A DNA stretch of 64,000 bases from Nymphalis io. Taxonomy: Eukaryota; Arthropoda; Insecta; Lepidoptera; Nymphalidae. Below the pieces are notes generated by a model. It did no database searches. It was not told the DNA's origin and saw nothing but the letters and a program-made list of their open reading frames with translations. The position numbers and the translations under genes are program-made. Where the stretch lies: contig NC_065896.1 of assembly GCF_905147045.1 (NCBI RefSeq), positions 3,559,001 to 3,623,000 on the forward strand, read 5' to 3'. Below, piece after piece: positions 58,841 through 64,000 of the stretch (positions are counted from its first letter, which is position 1; each line of letters starts with the position of its first letter).

Positions 58841-59114
58841 GACAGAAAAACAAAAACCAACAAACGAAGCGAAAAAAATTAAAATCATGTAAAAACATAC
58901 GAGAAACATTGATAGTACAATACACGTCCGAACGGTTTGACGACTCGGTGAGCATAGATTATATATCCGCCTTAATCTCGTACAATATGTTTATGTCACG
59001 TCAATACAATTGATGTCCGCCAAGATAATTAATGCTTTATAGTATTGATAATACCTTGGATTTAATTAAATGAAAATTTATGCAAATTAAGGATTGCCTA
59101 AGTCGCTAAGATCG
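58841..59114. other. Noncoding DNA, nothing recognised
   Basis: The open frame at 58747-59013 begins inside family P and is not a gene. Confidence 0.4.
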
Positions 59115-59215
59115 ACCATGTTATCAGTAACAGTCTGAATCCCACTGTTGAGCAAACGAATCTCTTTTATTAAGCAGGAGATTTGGAGCTTATTCTGCTA
59201 CGTTGCTCCAGTATT
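59115..59215 (-). mobile_element. SINE family T fragment, minus strand
   Basis: The minus strand has GGAGCAACGTAGCAGAATAA and the decayed end motif of family T. Confidence 0.5.
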
Positions 59216-59329
59216 TTTAATATTTTCGAGTTATTAGAAGAAGAATTGATAGCGTACTGATGCTGTCGTACGGATTAGTAAATAATGAAGTCATAAAGGT
59301 TTCCTTAGAATATTGATGTTTACTAACAA

Positions 59330-59605
59330 CTAGAGCCGAGATGCGTGAATCTGAGCCGACGATTGCGGATTCAAACTAAGGCAAGCATAATTGTATTTTA
59401 AGTGTTTAGTGTTTTAATTTGTGTTTATAATTAATCTCTTGTTTAGTGATGAAGGAAAACAGCGTTAGAAAATTTGCATGTTTCTAATTTATTTGTTTGC
59501 CACATGTGTATCTACCAACTTGCGTTGGAGTAGCGTAGTGGAACAAGCTCCAAACCTTATCCTCAAGAGGAGGCTTAGCCCAGTGAGTCGTACACAGAAT
59601 GTTTA
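59330..59605 (+). mobile_element. SINE family T, decayed copy
   Basis: The head is shortened (GAGCCGAGATGCGTGAATCT). Body motifs GGTGAAGGAAAACAGCGTTA-like, CGTTGGAGTAGCGTAGTGGA and GAGGAGGCTTAGCCC appear in order. Confidence 0.65.
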
Positions 59606-59929
59606 TTTATTAACAACTAAATTAGATAGTAAAATCAGAAATGCTAGAGTTATATGTAATAACATATTGTGACCATTTTCATCCGAAACAACAACATTTG
59701 AAACAAAAAAAATTACAAACTTTCATAATAAGCTACTTAAAATGATCGAGTTCGTAGCACATGCAAATTACACGAACATTATAGTTTCGAAAGCAAATAT
59801 TAAATGAAAAAGGATCCAGAGTTATTATTGATTTTAAGAGAGCCATTTAACTGGCTCGTAGTAGCAACTTTTGCTTAATGCTAGTTTATACTTACATTTA
59901 AAGCTTTACACGTACACAACGAACGAGTT
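59606..59929. other. Noncoding DNA, nothing recognised
   Basis: No gene or repeat recognised. Confidence 0.4.
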
Positions 59930-60205
59930 TTTTTATAGCATAGGTAGGCGGACATGTGGGTCATCTGATGGTAAGTGGTCACCAACACCCATAGACATTG
60001 GCATTGTAATAAATGTTAATCATCGCTTACATCGCTAATGCGCCACCAACCTCCGAAATTAATATTTTATGTCCATTGTGTCTGTAATTACACTGGCTCA
60101 CTAGCTAATTGTAATAATAAGTAATAGCTAATAAGTAATTTTTTTTTGTGGTAGAATATCTGATGAACTTATCCAGACGAGGTTGCACAAAGCCCTACCA
60201 CATTG
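59930..60205 (-). mobile_element. Poly(A)-tailed repeat family P, minus strand
   Basis: TTTTTTTATAGCATAGGTAG at the tail side, then TGCGCCACCAACCTCCG, ATTACACTGGCTCACT and GTTGCACAAAGCCCTACCAC. Diverged in the middle. Confidence 0.75.
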
Positions 60206-60246
60206 TTATTCATCATCATTATCAACGTTCGATGATTTATCTAACA

Positions 60247-60272
60247 GCTATATATATATATATATATATATT
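60247..60272. repeat. AT microsatellite
   Basis: About 12 TA units. Confidence 0.9.
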
Positions 60273-60344
60273 GAAAAAAAGTCTAAGCAACAGCTCTATT
60301 GCTGGGCTAAAGTTGTTGGAAACACGTGTTGTAGATGTTTATAT

Positions 60345-60400
60345 TATATGCAGGTTTCCTCAACATGTTTTCCTCCGATAACACGAAATTAATTATAACA
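60345..60400 (-). mobile_element. SINE family T fragment, minus strand
   Basis: ATGCAGGTTTCCTCAACATG and TTTTCCTCCGATAACACG are the complement of the family T middle part. Confidence 0.5.
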
Positions 60401-60406
60401 ACTAAC

Positions 60407-60547
60407 GGCCTTACTTATGAACGTTGCTTATTTGTTTAGTTAAACACTGATTTATCTCTTTCTTTCATTATTGATTTGACATTCGAAGGAAGAACTAATC
60501 GATATAATAATATAATATCGCCATATAACATATTTATAAGTAAGGCC
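60407..60547. mobile_element. MITE-like element
   Basis: Terminal inverted repeats GGCCTTACTTAT / ATAAGTAAGGCC, 141 bases in all, AT-rich and without an open frame. A related, damaged copy lies at 21012-21157. No clear target duplication. Confidence 0.65.
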
Positions 60548-60619
60548 GCGAATTATGTAAAAGTAACTTATTCTCGTATTTGCTCACCAAGTATTGCAAA
60601 CCAGACAAATTTTTAATAT

Positions 60620-60855
60620 ACTTGGTGATAGATCTTTGTGCAAGTTCGTCTGGGTACCGTGATACCGCAAAACAACAGTACTTAGTATTGTTGTGTACCG
60701 GTGTCAGTGAGCCAGTATAACTTCACTCACTAGGGGCATAATATCTTAGTTCCCAACGTTAGTGGTGTATTTGCGACGTAAAGGATGGTTACAATTTCTT
60801 ACAATGGCACTCCTTACCGTCGGGTAAACGGCCACCTAACTATTATATAAAAAAA
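60620..60855 (+). mobile_element. Poly(A)-tailed repeat family P, diverged
   Basis: TTTGTGCAAGTTCGTCTGGG, CAAAACAACAGTACTTAGTA, CAGTGAGCCAGTATAAC and ATCTTAGTTCCCAACG match the family; shortened at several places and ending in an A run near 60855. Confidence 0.7.
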
Positions 60856-61254
60856 TAAGCAAATACTACAAATTATTGCACAAAGTTCAACTAAATCCGA
60901 TGGACGACGCGGGCTTAATATGCAGTTTGCGATGTGAATTATATATTAGCTAATGCTCGGAATGCGTTGCAATGCCTTATTCAATTTGCTTATTAATATT
61001 CTCCGCGGTAAATGTTTACCAGTTTTCATGGCAGTCCGTTGCGGAAGTGTTGCAGCGTCATGTAGCAACTTACAACGAAGTAAATAGAAATAAAACGTTC
61101 TTCATGAAAAAACACACCTATGAGTAATTTTTTATGGTGATTGGTCAAACGTTATAGGAGTTTATTTATTCTTAAGAAGTGCTTCTCCGTTTATGTGTAA
61201 TGTTCGAATACGAATGGAAACAAGCGTTATAACTTTATACCTAGCCTTATACCT
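60856..61254. other. Noncoding DNA, nothing recognised
   Basis: No gene or repeat recognised. Confidence 0.4.
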
Positions 61255-61450
61255 TTACTAATATTATATATGCGAAAAAACGATTGTTTGTTTTTTACGC
61301 TTTCGCGTCTTAAGTACTTAACCGATCATCATTTGCATATAAGTTTTCAGGGTTACAGAAGAGGACGTAGAGTACCTAACATCTCCCACGTTCTTCTGTG
61401 AGCCGAAGCTGCTATAAAATGAATGAAGTTTCATACAAATTTAAATGAAT
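61255..61450 (-). repeat. Short interspersed repeat fragment
   Basis: ACTAATATTATATATGCGAA and TTTTTACGCTTTCGCGTCTT are the complement of the TAATATTAGT end and the GCGTAA block of the repeat at 14866-15005. Confidence 0.5.
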
Positions 61451-63339
61451 AAAATAAAATTTTTATTTATCATTGAAAAGTAAATAATAATGTTTATATA
61501 AATTAAATTAAGTCGCGAATGTTTCCGTCCGTCAAAATTTTCAACGTAAAAAGATTTCACGTCTAATGCAGAATGTAAAGTCATTTAATATGTCAATGCA
61601 TGTTAACATTAAAATTATGCAAGATAGTTCGTATAAGATTATATATTCAAAACTCATAAACCAACATCAGGTCAGTGAACCCATTATTGACTTAAATCTA
61701 GCAAACTAGTTAAGTGAAATCTATCGAGTTTCATACAGATCTAGGTCAATTTTCTCCACTACTGAGGTTCAATGATTTGAGAAAATTGAACGAGAACTTT
61801 TGTGTTTTCAGTTCAACCACTAAATAGAAACTTGTAATTACGAAAATACCGGTCGTTTTCCAATAAAACTTGTATTGTTTCTAATGACGGAAACAAATTG
61901 TATAACTCTTGATGTGGCAAGGAAAACTATTGACGTAGAGCGTCTAGATGAGGCCATTACTTCGAACGAGCGCATTAACTATGTTTTATATGCTAACGCC
62001 TTACTCGGATAACGGTTCGAACTATGCAGAAAACTTTGAACGAGTGCAAAATCGATCTCGTTTATATTCAAACTATAAAGCCTTCATCGGAAAATTAAGT
62101 ATATATTATGAAAATTAAATAATAGTAATATAGCACTGTTTTCGTAATTGTAAGGCTTAATAGCTTAAAATAGTGTTTTAAAACTAGTAAATATTTTACC
62201 TCACTACGATGATGAGAGCCGGAGATATTCCACAAACATAACATACATATAAAGTGAACTCATATTTTGAGTATATCCATGTATAGTCAGATTAGTTGTA
62301 CAATCCACGCAATCTCAGCTGTAATATGTTTATCAATGGGAAAACATGTTAGTTTTTCAGACCAGAAATAACCATGCAAGTGATGCAAGCCGTTGGGTTA
62401 CGGCTTTCATATCTATTAATATCTTAATATTATATATTTAAACATTAATAAATGCATAAGCAAAATGCAAATATGGCACGCTATCTTTAGAATAATATCA
62501 ATAAATATGGTGTATTTAGTAGCTTTAAATCAGTGACTATGTTAGTTTGATAGTTTTAAATGTTAAGTTGAAGCTGAGGACGAGACCTGACCGCAGGGGT
62601 GCAGTAACCACAGCGATGCGGAATTAATTGTTTATTAGAGTTCAAACTTTTCCGTTTTATAATTTATAGGGGATTAATCTTGCTTATAATGTTTATCATA
62701 AATACTTTATTTCCAAATAGTTAAGTTTTATAATTTCATAATTAAAAAAAATATCTAAATATTAATGGAATTGAATGTTCAATTTCATCATATTATTATT
62801 ATAAATGTATATAATTGTTGTAAAAGAACTTTCTTTTATAATTAAAAATTGTTTTTTTTAAACGATCTCTAAAACGGCGTTACGTTGGTAGTTCGTTATA
62901 TAAGCTTAACAGTTTATAGCTTAAATAACATATGGAATTTAAAGAATTATATATTGAACGATAAGATTTAAGAAGGAAGTTCTTTTATTTAAAAGTCAGC
63001 AATGTTAAGATATTATTTAACTCGATATCCTGGTTCGTCCTATTTTTTTATTTTAAAATGCGCGTAATTAGCCTTCAGCCTCGAGATGTTACTGTCAGAT
63101 TATTCTAGCCGTTACTCTTTCAAGCTGTCTGTGGAAGTCTTAGTTAATTATGATCGTGAAGTTAAATATTCTGCAATGAGATTTTATACGGAGGTTATAT
63201 ATGGATTAAGTTTTTTTTTAAATAGCTAAAATTAAAAAAAAATTGCCAGTTCTTTTCGGATTGTTTTCTTTTCAGGATGATGGTAGCTTTGCTTTTGATT
63301 GTCAATAAGAAATTCAATTGAAAAAGTATTAAAAGGTTT
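61451..63339. other. AT-rich DNA, nothing recognised
   Basis: Almost 1.9 kb without a gene. A less AT-rich patch at about 61910-62050 and another at 62575-62625 remain unexplained. Confidence 0.4.
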
Positions 63340-63800
63340 CTTTACCTGGTGTAAGACTTTGTGTAAACCCGTGGGTTCATCACATATTTTACTGTCAAAC
63401 AGCAATACTGAGTATTATTGTGTACCGGTTGGAAGGGTAATCGAGTCAGTATACTTACAGGCACATGGGACATAACTTAGTTTCCAAAGTTGTGGGGGAA
63501 TGGTTATGTAAGGAATGCTTAATATTTCGTCTCGGTAGCACGCGAAAGCGATCCCGTGGCGCTCCTCGTTAAGACGGAAAGGGTACCGCTGGTTTTTTAA
63601 TACCCTCTGTATTGCGATGTTCGCGGCGCACTCGGCATCTTGGACACCGGCGGGTCCCACATACCCCCACTGTTCCCGTGGGGGAAACGCGTAACGCGTT
63701 TTTCCAGCGATAAAAAAGGAAGGGTTAATATTTCTTACGGTGTCAATGTTTATTATTGTGATGGTCGATTGGCCCATATGCGCGTCTATACCTATATTGT
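63340..63800 (+). mobile_element. Poly(A)-tailed repeat family P, split by an insertion
   Basis: The left part (about 63340-63528) has GTAAGACTTTGTGTAAACCC and GGCACATGGGACATAAC; the right part (63735-63800) has TTCTTACGGTGTCAATG and GATTGGCCCATATGCGCGTC. The two join at AATATTTC, where 63529-63717 is inserted. Confidence 0.8.
63529..63717 (+). mobile_element. Family E retroelement 3' end, nested in family P
   Basis: GC-rich insert ending CGTTTTTCCAGCGATAAAAA. It is flanked by GGAATGCTTAATATTTC (63512-63528) and GGAAGGGTTAATATTTC (63718-63734), a 17-bp duplication with two mismatches. The same family occurs at 31085-31245 (minus) and, diverged, at 29370-29600. The minus-strand open frame 63415-63777 spans the junction and is not a gene. 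Confidence 0.75.
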
Positions 63801-64000
63801 AAAAATCAAAATAATATCAATATTAAATAAGTATAGATAAAAATATTCAATAATATTTTTTTCATTTCTCGAATATAGTCACGTAAATTTGAGTGTGCCC
63901 AGACCTGAAAGAAAATCACTTTTAACTAAAATAATCCCAAGTGTCATTATGAAATGCATTAATGTATTTGTAAATTAATAATAAATCCAGCAAAGATATA
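63801..64000. other. AT-rich end of the window, nothing recognised
   Basis: No gene or repeat recognised. Confidence 0.4.

Noticed and set aside
63415..63777. 120-codon minus-strand open frame
   Set aside because: It crosses both borders of a nested insertion of two repeat families, so it is not a gene.

Overview
The window is AT-rich, intron-containing, gene-poor animal DNA and looks like a moth or butterfly (Lepidoptera) chromosome. The evidence is a globin with a lepidopteran-type N terminus, a four-exon deoxyhypusine hydroxylase gene, an RTE-type LINE of the kind common in Lepidoptera, several tRNA-derived SINE families and an abundant poly(A)-tailed short repeat. I cannot name the species.

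Layout. 1-12.4 kb: no gene recognised, only repeats (an inverted pair of a 62-bp segment, SINE copies, RTE 3' remnants, a long TA microsatellite). 12.4-17.3 kb: globin gene A, minus strand, intact, 172 aa in three coding exons, with a probable non-coding first exon near 17.12 kb. 17.3-21.2 kb: SINEs and other repeats. 21.3-29.1 kb: globin gene B, minus strand, a tandem paralogue with the same exon structure and an upstream block homologous to that of gene A. 29.1-34.9 kb: repeats and AT-rich DNA. 34.98-37.10 kb: deoxyhypusine hydroxylase, plus strand, four exons, 304 aa, all four His-Glu iron-binding pairs present. 38.8-39.0 kb: a short unrecognised open stretch that looks like a terminal exon. 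42.8-46.5 kb: a full-length but dead RTE-type LINE with a 10-bp target duplication, itself interrupted by another retroelement tail. 46.5-64 kb: no gene recognised; a dense field of SINEs, poly(A)-tailed repeats, MITE-like elements and nested insertions.

The most informative region is the globin pair. Exon sizes and splice phases are identical (155/226/138 coding bases), the proteins are about 81% identical by eye, and both keep the distal and proximal histidines. Parts of the introns are also homologous. About 1.7 kb (A) and 4.9 kb (B) upstream of the start codons there is a shared block with two CACGTG motifs 30-32 bp apart and a shared minus-strand splice donor. I read this as a promoter plus non-coding exon copied with each gene. 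CACGTG contains the hypoxia-response core ACGTG but is also a general bHLH E-box, so oxygen control is a hypothesis only.

All calls come from reading the sequence by eye; no database search was run. Repeat boundaries are approximate unless a target-site duplication is given.
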